Assembly: GCA_019090615.1 (NCBI GenBank)
Contig: JAHRVQ010000062.1
Location: 1-64,000 of the forward strand
Direction of reading: 5' to 3'
Length of the DNA stretch: 64,000 nucleotides
DNA from: Pseudomonadales bacterium
GTDB taxonomy: Bacteria > Pseudomonadota > Gammaproteobacteria > Pseudomonadales > Azotimanducaceae
The notes below the pieces were generated by a model. It did not search any database, had not been told where the DNA came from, and saw only the letters and a program-made list of their open reading frames with translations. Position numbers and translations under genes: made by a program. Shown here in pieces: positions 44,740-52,927 of the stretch (position 1 is its first letter; every line of letters starts with the position of its first letter).

Positions 44740-45180
44740 TTATGCAAGCTGCCACTGCAATAACGTATAAGCGGGGTCTGAATCGGCATGATGCTCAAAC
44801 ACACCCGTTACTTCTGCACCGATTTTCAATGGCTGCTCAGGATCTCCCAGCAGATTACCAACTACGCGCACATTATCGGCCTGGGGCAATTCAACCAGCA
44901 CTACAATATATGGCCCCTGGTCCTTCAACGCAGGATGAATCGGATGCCAGATGCGCTCATGGCTGTATATAACACCCGTGGCTGCAACTTCTTCATAGCC
45001 CATTTCAAAGCTATGACAACGGTGACAAAGCCATTCTGGCCCCCATTGCCAGCCTTTACAGGAGGAGCAGCGTTGAATAATCAGCTTATTCTCGCTCAGG
45101 CCCTGCCAATATTCGGCATCCAGACCATCAGGTTGGGCCCGTGGAATTGCCAGGCCAGGGTTTAGATAATAGTCGCTCAT
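44740..45180 (-). CDS. DUF35 OB-fold protein with zinc ribbon (thiolase partner)
   Basis: 146 residues from ATG 45180, overlapping the thiolase stop as ATGA. A rubredoxin-like zinc ribbon (CSSCKGWQWGPEWLCHRCHS, about 38-57) is followed by an OB-fold (GVIYSHERIWHPIHPALKDQ, PYIVVLVELP, VVGNLLG). DUF35 proteins bind the SCP2-type thiolase or aldolase encoded next to them and help bind acyl-CoA. The fixed pairing here is the main clue to function. Probably part of a cyclic or branched acid degradation pathway. Confidence 0.9.
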   Translation of the reverse strand: MSDYYLNPGLAIPRAQPDGLDAEYWQGLSENKLIIQRCSSCKGWQWGPEWLCHRCHSFEMGYEEVAATGVIYSHERIWHPIHPALKDQGPYIVVLVELPQADNVRVVGNLLGDPEQPLKIGAEVTGVFEHHADSDPAYTLLQWQLA

Positions 45181-46361
45181 AAGGTCGCCTCCGAGCCAAA
45201 GATACAGGAACTGACGGGGGTCACCATCGGCCCAGAAGTCACCATCGATACATTGACATTTTCCACCTGATTGGGAGACTCGCCCCAAATCTGACGTACG
45301 CCTTCAACATTAAGCCCAAGACCATGCATATAACACTCAGCGAGATTGCCACCACTGGTATTAAGCGGCATCTTACCTTTTGCAAGAGTCAGATTCTCAA
45401 GTGTGAAAAAATCATTACACTCTTCAGGGGCACAGATACCATGCTCTACAACACTCATCAACACACCACCGGTGAAGTTCTCATAGCTCTGTAATACATC
45501 AACATCCGAAGGTTTAACCTGGGCCATTTCATACAGCCTTGGGGCGACAGTTTTAAAGGTTGAAGTCGCATAATCTGGCGTATTATGTACCGGTGCACCG
45601 GCACGATAATGAGACCCAGACAGCGCACTAAGCACATAACAGGGAGGATGATCAAATTCCTTGGCACGTTCCGCAGAGACTAAAATCATCGCTGCAGCAC
45701 CGTCATTTTCCTGACAGCAATCATATAGATGGAAAGGCTCAACAATCCACCGCGAGTTATCATACTTTTCTTCATCAAGCGGCCGACCATGCATTACTGC
45801 GCGAGGATTATTTTGCGCATGTTCATATGCTGCCAGAGAAATAGCCCGCAATGCTTCTTGCTTAACACCATGATCATCCATAAAGCGATTTACTTTCATG
45901 GCAAACATTTGTGCTGGAGACATCAATCCATAAGGCATGGTTTGTGCGGCTTCGCCGCCAATAAATTTACTTTGCCGACCCTGACCAAAACGTCCAAACT
46001 GGCCCTGAGCCAAAGCCCTGAATACTACAACACATTCAGCCATACCGGTGGCAATGGCTGATGCTGCATTGGCCAGTGCACCAGAGGCACCGCCACCACC
46101 ACCACCCCATTGCATGCTGGCAAACCGTAGATCATCTATACCTAATGCCGCAGCCAGCCTGGAGGGATCGCTGCGATCATTACTATAAGATGAAAAACCA
46201 TCGATTTTTTTAGGTGAAATACCGGCATTTTCACAGGCACCCATGATCGCCTGCAGGGCTAATTTGAATTCTGCATCGGGGGATTGACCCCGTTTGTAGT
46301 AGGTGGTTTCTGCAATACCTGCTACCACCACTTTACCGCGCATTGTGCGATCCGTGCTCAT
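45177..46361 (-). CDS. SCP2/lipid-transfer-type thiolase
   Basis: 394 residues. Features of the non-specific lipid-transfer-protein thiolases: VVVAGIAETTYYKRG start, IDGFSSY, a Gly-rich loop WGGGGGGASGALANAA, DCCQENDGAAAMILV, and NTSGGNLAECYMHGLGLNVE near the end. The usual nucleophilic Cys of degradative thiolases is not obvious (the loop before GGG has SMQWGGGGGG), which is also so in many members that pair with DUF35 and act as aldolases or thiolases on steroid-type acyl-CoA. Start overlaps the amidohydrolase stop (ATGA). Retro-Claisen or aldol cleavage of a CoA ester is the likely reaction. Confidence 0.88.
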   Translation of the reverse strand: MSTDRTMRGKVVVAGIAETTYYKRGQSPDAEFKLALQAIMGACENAGISPKKIDGFSSYSNDRSDPSRLAAALGIDDLRFASMQWGGGGGGASGALANAASAIATGMAECVVVFRALAQGQFGRFGQGRQSKFIGGEAAQTMPYGLMSPAQMFAMKVNRFMDDHGVKQEALRAISLAAYEHAQNNPRAVMHGRPLDEEKYDNSRWIVEPFHLYDCCQENDGAAAMILVSAERAKEFDHPPCYVLSALSGSHYRAGAPVHNTPDYATSTFKTVAPRLYEMAQVKPSDVDVLQSYENFTGGVLMSVVEHGICAPEECNDFFTLENLTLAKGKMPLNTSGGNLAECYMHGLGLNVEGVRQIWGESPNQVENVNVSMVTSGPMVTPVSSCIFGSEATL

Positions 46362-47593
46362 TGATTACTCCCTGTTTGTTTCGCGTCTGCAAAATTCTGA
46401 AACTTTTCGGGGATAGGAAAACCAAATACTCTGGCCGCATTCAAGCCTAATATCTTAGCCCGTTCAGCATCGTTCAAATCGCCCATGGTACGCTCAATAG
46501 CTGGCGCTGAATGGGGCCAGGTGCCTTCGTGATGCGGGTAGTCGTTAGCCCACATAAAGTTGTCCACCAGCCCATATTCGCGCGCGTTATCAAGCCCTGG
46601 CTTATCTTCCTGAAAAGTAGCAAAACCCTGCCGTTTAAAATATTCGCTAGGCAACAGATCCAGTTTTGGCCGGACAAACATATGATGTTTCTTATACGCT
46701 TCGTCCATCGCACCCAGGGCCCAGGCAACCCAGCCAATGCCAGCTTCAACACTGCCAAATTTAAGCGTAGGAAAACGCTGCAGTACGCCCGAAGCACATA
46801 AATTAGCAATCGGCTCCATCGTGGGCGCTAATGAATGCACCGCATAGTTAATAATCGCACCGCCATTACCTCTGGAAGTACGTGGATCACGGCCAGTTGA
46901 TACATGAAATGTAATCGGCAAACCGGTGTCCTGAATGACCGTCCACAAAGGATCAAATTCAGGCAGGTTGTAATTAGTTGCTTCATGGTCTGGTGCACCC
47001 CAAACAGGTTTGCAAGGTAGAGATAAACCCCTGAAGCCACGATCGGCAGAGCGTTCGACTTCTTTAATTGCGCCTTCCATATCGCCACTGGCGATACATG
47101 CCATGGGAGAAAGCACATCGTTATGATCAGCAAAAGTTTCCCAGGCCCAGTCATTATAAGCGCGACACATTGCCTGGCTAAATATCGGGTCAGCTGTTGC
47201 CCATACGGTAAGGCCTTTATTGGGAAATAATATTTCTGCATCTACGCCGTCTGCAGCCAAGTCAGCAATACGCTCCTCAGGTGAGTAGCCAGCCTTGTTA
47301 CGCAACAGGTCCTGGCCCGCAAACTCAATGTTGCGTAGTCGCATTGGCCTGAAACCATCACTTTTCTGGAACTTTTCACCTTTTTCACCCAGTGAAACGC
47401 CGGGCAAACGATCATGGTATTTAGCATCTATCCTGGTCGACAGAAAATCTATAGGTTCCTGCGCATGGCCATCGGTGGAAACGATAAAGTATTTGTCCTG
47501 GGCTTCAGGCCGTGGCGATCTAATCCAGTCAGGTGCACCTGGGGTATCCAGGCGCCAGACATTTTTCTCATCCGGGGCGGGTATATGGCTCAT
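46358..47593 (-). CDS. Amidohydrolase-2 family (ACMSD-like) metal-dependent hydrolase
   Basis: 411 residues from ATG 47593 with AGGAG seven bases upstream. Family marks: VSTDGHAQEP at the N-terminal metal site, ILFPNKGLTVW, MACIASGDMEGAIKEVERSA, LPITFHVSTGRDPRTS, and FMWANDYPHHEGTWPHSAPA with the late Asp. Members are metal-dependent decarboxylases or hydrolases of cyclic compounds (2-amino-3-carboxymuconate-semialdehyde decarboxylase type). First gene of a tightly coupled three-gene operon, with the thiolase and DUF35 genes. A C-C bond cleavage or ring hydrolysis before thiolysis is inferred. Confidence 0.88.
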   Translation of the reverse strand: MSHIPAPDEKNVWRLDTPGAPDWIRSPRPEAQDKYFIVSTDGHAQEPIDFLSTRIDAKYHDRLPGVSLGEKGEKFQKSDGFRPMRLRNIEFAGQDLLRNKAGYSPEERIADLAADGVDAEILFPNKGLTVWATADPIFSQAMCRAYNDWAWETFADHNDVLSPMACIASGDMEGAIKEVERSADRGFRGLSLPCKPVWGAPDHEATNYNLPEFDPLWTVIQDTGLPITFHVSTGRDPRTSRGNGGAIINYAVHSLAPTMEPIANLCASGVLQRFPTLKFGSVEAGIGWVAWALGAMDEAYKKHHMFVRPKLDLLPSEYFKRQGFATFQEDKPGLDNAREYGLVDNFMWANDYPHHEGTWPHSAPAIERTMGDLNDAERAKILGLNAARVFGFPIPEKFQNFADAKQTGSNQ

Positions 47594-47803
47594 AAGTATT
47601 CTCCTATATGACCTGTGCAAGTATTAAAAGCTAAACTATACAGGCACCCCGATTGCTGAGCAAACCAGAGCCTGCCAATATACGTTTGGCTGATGGCGCA
47701 TATATTGCTCCATACACACCAAAAGGAGCCTCATTTTGCAGAAGTTATTGAGTAATTATTGGGTGATTATTGAGCGTTTGCGCCATCACTCTTAATACCT
47801 ACA

Positions 47804-48685
47804 TCAGGCTTCCTGGTCCTCAATTTTAGGTGCAGCATCGGCCAGGGTCAGCGCTGCCAGGCCACCACAAATTAACACCAGGCCCGCCAAATTTTCCAGA
47901 CTTAAGGGCTCATCCAATACCAGCGCCGCGCACACAACCCCCATCACCGGTACACCTAACATACCCAATGAAGTATTTATCGCCGGTAAAGCACGAGTCA
48001 CCGTGATCATCGCCCAAAAACAGAACGCTGTGGCCAGCGGACCATTATAAACCAACACCCAGAACGTTGTTTCAGACCATATAATTTGTCGATCTGACTC
48101 AAACGCATACGCCAGCGGCAACAAGACAACGCTTGCCACCAGGAACTGCCAGGGCGCCAATGATAACGGGGTACCCTGCCATTCATGACCACGGATATGA
48201 ATCATTAATACCGCCCACAAAAATGCCGTACCGAGTAAAATACCATTACCTTTAACCACTCCAGGGTCGCTCCAGTCAAAGCTCATTGGATTAAACATCA
48301 CCAGGATGCCCAGTACACCCAATGAGAAACCGAACCATTTTTTTCGCCCGACCTTTTCACCGAAAACCACAATGGCCATCGGGACCACCCAAATTGGCGT
48401 GGTATAGGTCAAAATAGCGGAACGCCCGGCTGGCACAAATTGCAACGCATAGTTCACCAATGCCATAAACGTACCCATTTGAATCAGCCCTATGCTTAAT
48501 ACCAACGGCCAGTCATGGCGACTGGGAAAGCGCAATTGACCCGCTATGGCAGCAACCAGAAACATAAGCAGCATTGACATCAAGACCCTTGCCAGGGCAA
48601 AAGTAAACGGCGCTATCAACTGATCCTGCATGGCAATTTTCATTATCGGCCAGTTACAGCCCCAAATAATAATAACCATACCCAA
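47804..48685 (-). CDS. EamA/DMT-family drug/metabolite transporter
   Basis: About 293 residues with ten hydrophobic helices in two EamA repeats (IIIWGCNWPIMKIAMQDQ and GNGILLGTAFLWAVLMIHIR). It moves a small metabolite across the inner membrane. The frame is open upstream to about 48760 with residues that fit a normal EamA start (STRHASILLGMVIIIWGCNW), yet there is no ATG or GTG there; the possible starts are TTG 48685, ATG 48679 or CTG 48715. No neighbour suggests a substrate. Confidence 0.85.
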   Translation of the reverse strand: MGMVIIIWGCNWPIMKIAMQDQLIAPFTFALARVLMSMLLMFLVAAIAGQLRFPSRHDWPLVLSIGLIQMGTFMALVNYALQFVPAGRSAILTYTTPIWVVPMAIVVFGEKVGRKKWFGFSLGVLGILVMFNPMSFDWSDPGVVKGNGILLGTAFLWAVLMIHIRGHEWQGTPLSLAPWQFLVASVVLLPLAYAFESDRQIIWSETTFWVLVYNGPLATAFCFWAMITVTRALPAINTSLGMLGVPVMGVVCAALVLDEPLSLENLAGLVLICGGLAALTLADAAPKIEDQEA

Positions 48686-49007
48686 TAAAATACTGGCATG
48701 ACGCGTTGATACCAGCCCAGCGGCTGAATTAATAGTTCGGATGACGGTTACCTCATGAATGGAAAGATTACTTGTTGCGGTGATTTACTGCATAGATTTA
48801 CTGAATTTAACGTTGATAATCACTGATCGAAATTATGTTGCGAAAAAGGCGCATCGAAATGAAACTTTGGTGCCGATTAAAATTCGCGTATTATAAGCCA
48901 AATAATATTCAACCCCATAATGCTCATTTCGCTTATAAAGCGCCCTCAGCGGTTCTTATAAACAGCCCTCAGCGGTTCGAATAAACCAAAATAAGCAAGG
49001 GATTCAA
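48686..49007. other. Spacer between DMT transporter and DOMON-like gene
   Basis: No gene in 322 bases. It contains the frame extension of the transporter (to about 48760) and the repeat at 48941-48987. Confidence 0.4.
48941..48987. repeat. 23-bp repeat family, locus B (two units)
   Basis: Two units of GCCCTCAGCGGTTC with 23-base spacing (48942 and 48965), linked by TTATAAACA. They lie 21 to 67 bases before the DOMON-like start codon, where a promoter or leader would be. Confidence 0.65.
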
Positions 49008-49529
49008 ATGCAACAGGTCAAATTAATCCCTTTTAAAAACCAGACAAACTACCAAATTAGCGTACAGCTGGACTATCAGCAGCAACTGCGACTACGCTAC
49101 AATTTATTTGGCAAATTAGATGACATCAATATACCACTACCCACTAATGCCGCCGTTAGACGTGACAACCTATGGCAACATACCTGCTTTGAGTGTTTTA
49201 TAAAATCCCCTGCCAACAATCGCTATTGGGAATTTAATTTTAGTCCGGGCGGCGACTGGAACTGTTATCAGTTTGAAAGTTACCGACAGGGCATGTCGCA
49301 TCAAGCTACAGCCCAACCGAAAATGGATCTCATCTACCGAGATCAACAAAGGTTACAATTTGAAGTTATGCTGGAAATACCATCCGAACTAACAGCTCAA
49401 ATTGATATTACAGTTGGTCTTGCAGCAGTGCTGAAGATACACGATAACAGCTACAGTTATTGGGCATTACAACATTCTGCGGACCAACCTGATTTTCATC
49501 GACAGGAAGACTTCATATTCAGACTATGA
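49008..49529 (+). CDS. DOMON-like domain protein
   Basis: 173 residues, no signal peptide. The blocks LRYNLFGKLDDINIPLP, DNLWQHTCFECFI, YWEFNFSPGGDWNCYQFESYRQGM and FHRQEDFIFRL match the DOMON_like group found as a stand-alone gene in proteobacteria (a beta-sandwich that in other proteins binds heme or sugar). Role unknown. AAGGGA lies a few bases before the ATG. Single gene. Confidence 0.8.
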   Translation: MQQVKLIPFKNQTNYQISVQLDYQQQLRLRYNLFGKLDDINIPLPTNAAVRRDNLWQHTCFECFIKSPANNRYWEFNFSPGGDWNCYQFESYRQGMSHQATAQPKMDLIYRDQQRLQFEVMLEIPSELTAQIDITVGLAAVLKIHDNSYSYWALQHSADQPDFHRQEDFIFRL

Positions 49530-49554
49530 ACATTTGTTATTAACCCCACTACTC

Positions 49555-49596
49555 ATTAATGCCATTATTAATGCCATTATTAATGCCATTATTAAT
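49555..49596. repeat. 12-bp tandem repeat
   Basis: ATTAATGCCATT in 3.5 perfect tandem copies between two convergent genes. A possible simple-sequence locus. Confidence 0.9.
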
Positions 49597-49634
49597 TTAT
49601 CGCATTACCCAGCATTCCAAATCAGCGCCTTAAT

Positions 49635-50342
49635 TCAAGACCCTTGATCACTATCAACACAGGTGTTGACGAATTTTTGATGCTGCGTTGTAATAGATTT
49701 ATCGATTTTTTTTACCATCAATGCAACCCCTTTTATCTCTATGCTGGTTTGATCGGGAAACAGTAAATGGCCAATTTGCTGATAATCTACGTTAAGATAA
49801 AAATCGGTTATTTTTATACCAAAACGCGGTTGGAAAGGCCTTTTTGCCAGCCATTGAATCCGTATTAACTGACCGCTAGCGGCGTCAATGACCACACGCC
49901 CCTGCAAATGTTCGACCAGAGAGCGCTCCTCATCATCTCGGGCAACAGGGACAAAACCATAGCTAAGTTCACCCCCTTGCTGTTCAATAAAAACCACACT
50001 CTGCCAATCAATGGCTTCAGAGATAAGCGCTTGCTCATCGCGCATTCTACTGTGACGAAATTTTTCCTGTCGGGTTTGCTCAGGTTCATCACCAAAACTC
50101 TGTGTGAGTTGCCATAAGTTATCGCTTCCTCGGCGCGGGTCCCTTGAGGAGACAAAATCCTCACCGTTAGCACCCGCACCACGCATAGTAAATGCCCAGC
50201 AATCGTCATTAATCAACGCCACCCGCGCCAGCGCGGCCTTTACCTGGGATAGGCCCGTTGTGATAGTTTCAGCGGCAAAGCCTTGTAACTGAAACAACAT
50301 GGCGAAAAAAAATACCGCAGTGGCGAAGTATTTTTTCAACAA
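49635..50342 (-). CDS. Exported hypothetical protein, LolA-like beta architecture possible
   Basis: 235 residues with a clear signal peptide (YFATAVFFFAMLFQLQGFAA) so periplasmic or outer-membrane linked. The middle and end show strand patterns with long spacings (SVVFIEQQGGELSYGFVPV, GRVVIDAASGQLIRIQWL, FRIGIKITDF-like strands) that recall LolA/outer-membrane lipoprotein-sorting folds, but no signature confirms it. I do not recognise the family. It is alone between the DOMON-like gene and the acyl-CoA dehydrogenase. Confidence 0.55.
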   Translation of the reverse strand: MLKKYFATAVFFFAMLFQLQGFAAETITTGLSQVKAALARVALINDDCWAFTMRGAGANGEDFVSSRDPRRGSDNLWQLTQSFGDEPEQTRQEKFRHSRMRDEQALISEAIDWQSVVFIEQQGGELSYGFVPVARDDEERSLVEHLQGRVVIDAASGQLIRIQWLAKRPFQPRFGIKITDFYLNVDYQQIGHLLFPDQTSIEIKGVALMVKKIDKSITTQHQKFVNTCVDSDQGS

Positions 50343-50428
50343 ATTCTAACTCCCAACTGAAATCTCATAGCGTCGATAACATCCAGAGCTCCTCTCTTCG
50401 ACAGGGTCGATTGCTGGGTAAACAATAA

Positions 50429-51727
50429 TCACCAGTTCGCAACCTCTCGCTCGATCTGATCGCCATATTGTACAATCGCATCTGCTCTCAAATTAGGCAA
50501 ACTATAGGCCGGAAACAAACTATCACTGCCTTCATAACCCCTTAAAACCTGACGCGCAACAGTCACCTTATGTACCTCTGTGGGCCCATCTGCAATACCC
50601 ATAACATAAGAACCAAGTAACATTTCCGTTAAAGGTAGCTCGTTAGATACACCCAGGGAACCGTGAACCTGGAGACTTCTTGATACCACATCATGATAAA
50701 CTTTCGGCATCAATGCCTTTATCGCGGCAATATCTTTTCGAACCTTAAGGTAGTCGTTATATTGATCAATACGCCATGCAGTACGCAAAACTAATAACCT
50801 GAACTGCTCCATTTCTATCCAGGAATCAGCTATTTTTTCCTGAATCATTTGTTTATCAGCCAACACATCGCCTTTAACATCCCGCGACAGCGCACGTTCA
50901 CACATCATATCAAAGGCTTTTTTGATTTGCCCCATCGTTCTCATGGCATGGTGGATACGGCCACCACCAAGTCGTGTTTGTGCAACAGCAAATGCCTGAC
51001 CTCGCGGGCCGAGCATATTGGCTTTGGAAATACGGCAGTTTTCGTATTGAATATAGGCATGAGAACCCTCTCCAGGTGCTTCACCGCCCACACCCACATT
51101 ACGAATAATTCTAACTCCCGGGTTATCCGTGGGCACCACAAACATACTCATACTTTGATGAGGCGCGGCGTCAGGGTCAGTCACTGTCATTACGATCAAA
51201 AAGCTGGCATATCGAGCGCTGGATGAAAACCATTTTTGACCATTAATAATAAAATCATCACCATCTTCTACCGCCATACATTTAAAACTGGTGGGATCTG
51301 ATCCCCCCTGTGGTTCCGTCATCGAATAGCAGGATGAAAGCTCACCGTCTAATAGTGGCTGTAGATATTCCCGTTTCAGATCATCACTACCATAATGCGC
51401 CAGAATTTCAGCATTGCCAGTATCAGGTGCCTGACAACCAAACACCACTGGTGCAAATCTTGACCTGCCAAGGATTTCATTTAGCAGCGCCAGCTTAAGC
51501 TGACCAAAACCCAAACCGCCCAATTCCGGCCCAAGATGGCAGGCCCATAAACCTCTCTCCTTGACAATAACCTGCAGCGGTCGAATAAGACGAATAAAGT
51601 CTGGATCTTCATATTCTTTGGTTGGTCCCAGGATATGATCCAGTGGCTCCACCTCCTGCCTGACAAATTCGTCAGCCCAATCAAGCACCGCCTGGTATTC
51701 GTTATCAGTATCAAATCCCCAACTCAT
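50429..51727 (-). CDS. Acyl-CoA dehydrogenase
   Basis: 432 residues, AAGGAG seven bases before the ATG. FAD and substrate sites are seen: CYSMTEPQGGSDPTSFKC, WFSSSARYASFLIV, RLGGGRIHHAMRTMGQIKKA, and VHGSLGVSNELPLTEMLLGS then GPTEVHKVTVARQVLRGYEG near the end. It forms the alpha-beta double bond of an acyl-CoA and passes electrons to ETF. The end region (DGPTEVHK) is that of the large bacterial/ACAD10-like subfamily, where catalytic Glu placement differs from medium-chain enzymes. The crotonase gene upstream (81 bases) gives the next beta-oxidation step. Confidence 0.92.
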   Translation of the reverse strand: MSWGFDTDNEYQAVLDWADEFVRQEVEPLDHILGPTKEYEDPDFIRLIRPLQVIVKERGLWACHLGPELGGLGFGQLKLALLNEILGRSRFAPVVFGCQAPDTGNAEILAHYGSDDLKREYLQPLLDGELSSCYSMTEPQGGSDPTSFKCMAVEDGDDFIINGQKWFSSSARYASFLIVMTVTDPDAAPHQSMSMFVVPTDNPGVRIIRNVGVGGEAPGEGSHAYIQYENCRISKANMLGPRGQAFAVAQTRLGGGRIHHAMRTMGQIKKAFDMMCERALSRDVKGDVLADKQMIQEKIADSWIEMEQFRLLVLRTAWRIDQYNDYLKVRKDIAAIKALMPKVYHDVVSRSLQVHGSLGVSNELPLTEMLLGSYVMGIADGPTEVHKVTVARQVLRGYEGSDSLFPAYSLPNLRADAIVQYGDQIEREVANW

Positions 51728-51808
51728 CCTGTTCTCCTTTTAATTTACGACACCACTGTATTTGTAATGCGCTGCTAAAAGAAACTAGCAGCGACAACTA
51801 TTGGCCTG

Positions 51809-52630
51809 TTAGCGGCCCTGAAAATCACCTGGTCGTTTTTCGAAAAAAGCATTGATCGCTTCAACATGATCATCTGTATGGTGCGCAATACCCTGCATAG
51901 CGGCAGACATTTCAAGCACTGTTTCCATTTCGTTAGTTTGCGCGGTACGCAATAGCACTTTTGTCATCCGCAGTACATCAGGTGGCTGACGAGCAACCCG
52001 CGCAGCCAGTTCACGGGCTTCAATAAGCAGTTGATCCAACGGCACTACTTTACCCACCAAACCCCAGTCAAGGGCTGTTTTGGCGTCGATAAGATCACCG
52101 GTATAAAACATTTCACTGGCTCGCGCCATGCCAATCACTTTTTGTAAATGGAACGCCCCACCATCACCAGGGTTAAGCCCTAACTTCAAAAAAGTCACGC
52201 CAAATCGCGCATTCTCAGCTGCCATGCGCATATCACAAAGACAGGTAATATCGCAGCCTAAGCCAACCGCAGCACCATTAACTGCAGCAATCACAGGTAA
52301 TTCGATACTGCGAACCGCCCGCACGATACGATGCACGCCATTACGATAACGCATCCTGGCATCAACCGGAGACTTACCTCGGGTACCACGCTGACCGCCT
52401 CGGTCACCCATATTGCGTACATCTCCGCCAGTGGAAAAGTGTTTACCCGCGCCCGTTAGAATCACGCAGCGTACATCAGAATCAGCATTAATCCGATCTG
52501 CCACAATTTGCCACAACGGCAGTACATCTGGAGAGCCTAACGAATTACGAAATTCAGGCTGGTTCATTGTTAGCGTAACAATGTGATCTTTCTTTTCGTA
52601 CAACAGGGCATCTTCATTTAACTCAGCCAT
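51809..52630 (-). CDS. Enoyl-CoA hydratase/isomerase (crotonase family)
   Basis: 273 residues from ATG 52630, nine bases after AAGG; ATG 52639 has the AGG touching it and is less likely. The CoA-binding loop KHFSTGGDVRNMGD and the oxyanion block VIAAVNGAAVGLGCDITCLC are present. The region of the two catalytic acidic residues (FGVTFLKLGLNPGDGGAFHLQ) has Asn/Pro/Gly-Asp where classic hydratases have Glu, so it may be an isomerase or hydrolase-type member rather than a hydratase. Transcribed 81 bases ahead of the acyl-CoA dehydrogenase, probably in one operon. Confidence 0.88.
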   Translation of the reverse strand: MAELNEDALLYEKKDHIVTLTMNQPEFRNSLGSPDVLPLWQIVADRINADSDVRCVILTGAGKHFSTGGDVRNMGDRGGQRGTRGKSPVDARMRYRNGVHRIVRAVRSIELPVIAAVNGAAVGLGCDITCLCDMRMAAENARFGVTFLKLGLNPGDGGAFHLQKVIGMARASEMFYTGDLIDAKTALDWGLVGKVVPLDQLLIEARELAARVARQPPDVLRMTKVLLRTAQTNEMETVLEMSAAMQGIAHHTDDHVEAINAFFEKRPGDFQGR

Positions 52631-52849
52631 TGGCTTCATCCTTATTTGTATTCAACATTAATTTTTATGCAGGGGAAAATAAACCATATTCAAATGGATT
52701 GAGCAATATTAATTCAGGGCGTAATTTAAAACAGGGGGGAATTTTTACCACAAATGAACGGCAGTAACCAACTGAGGTAGCAGCAGCAAGGCTAATAAAG
52801 CGGGCTAAATAGAATACTGGATAGATTAATTTTACCCAGGCAATAAAAA

Positions 52850-52884
52850 AGCCACCGACACTTCAGGACGAAGTATCGGTGGCT
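52850..52884 (-). terminator. Terminator of the large TBDR gene
   Basis: Stem AGCCACCGACACTTC / GAAGTATCGGTGGCT (15 bp with one mismatch) and a T-run on the minus strand, 44 bases after the receptor stop. Confidence 0.9.
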
Positions 52885-52927
52885 ATTTGCACATCTATAT
52901 TACGCTGTGTTCACATCAAATTGGCAA

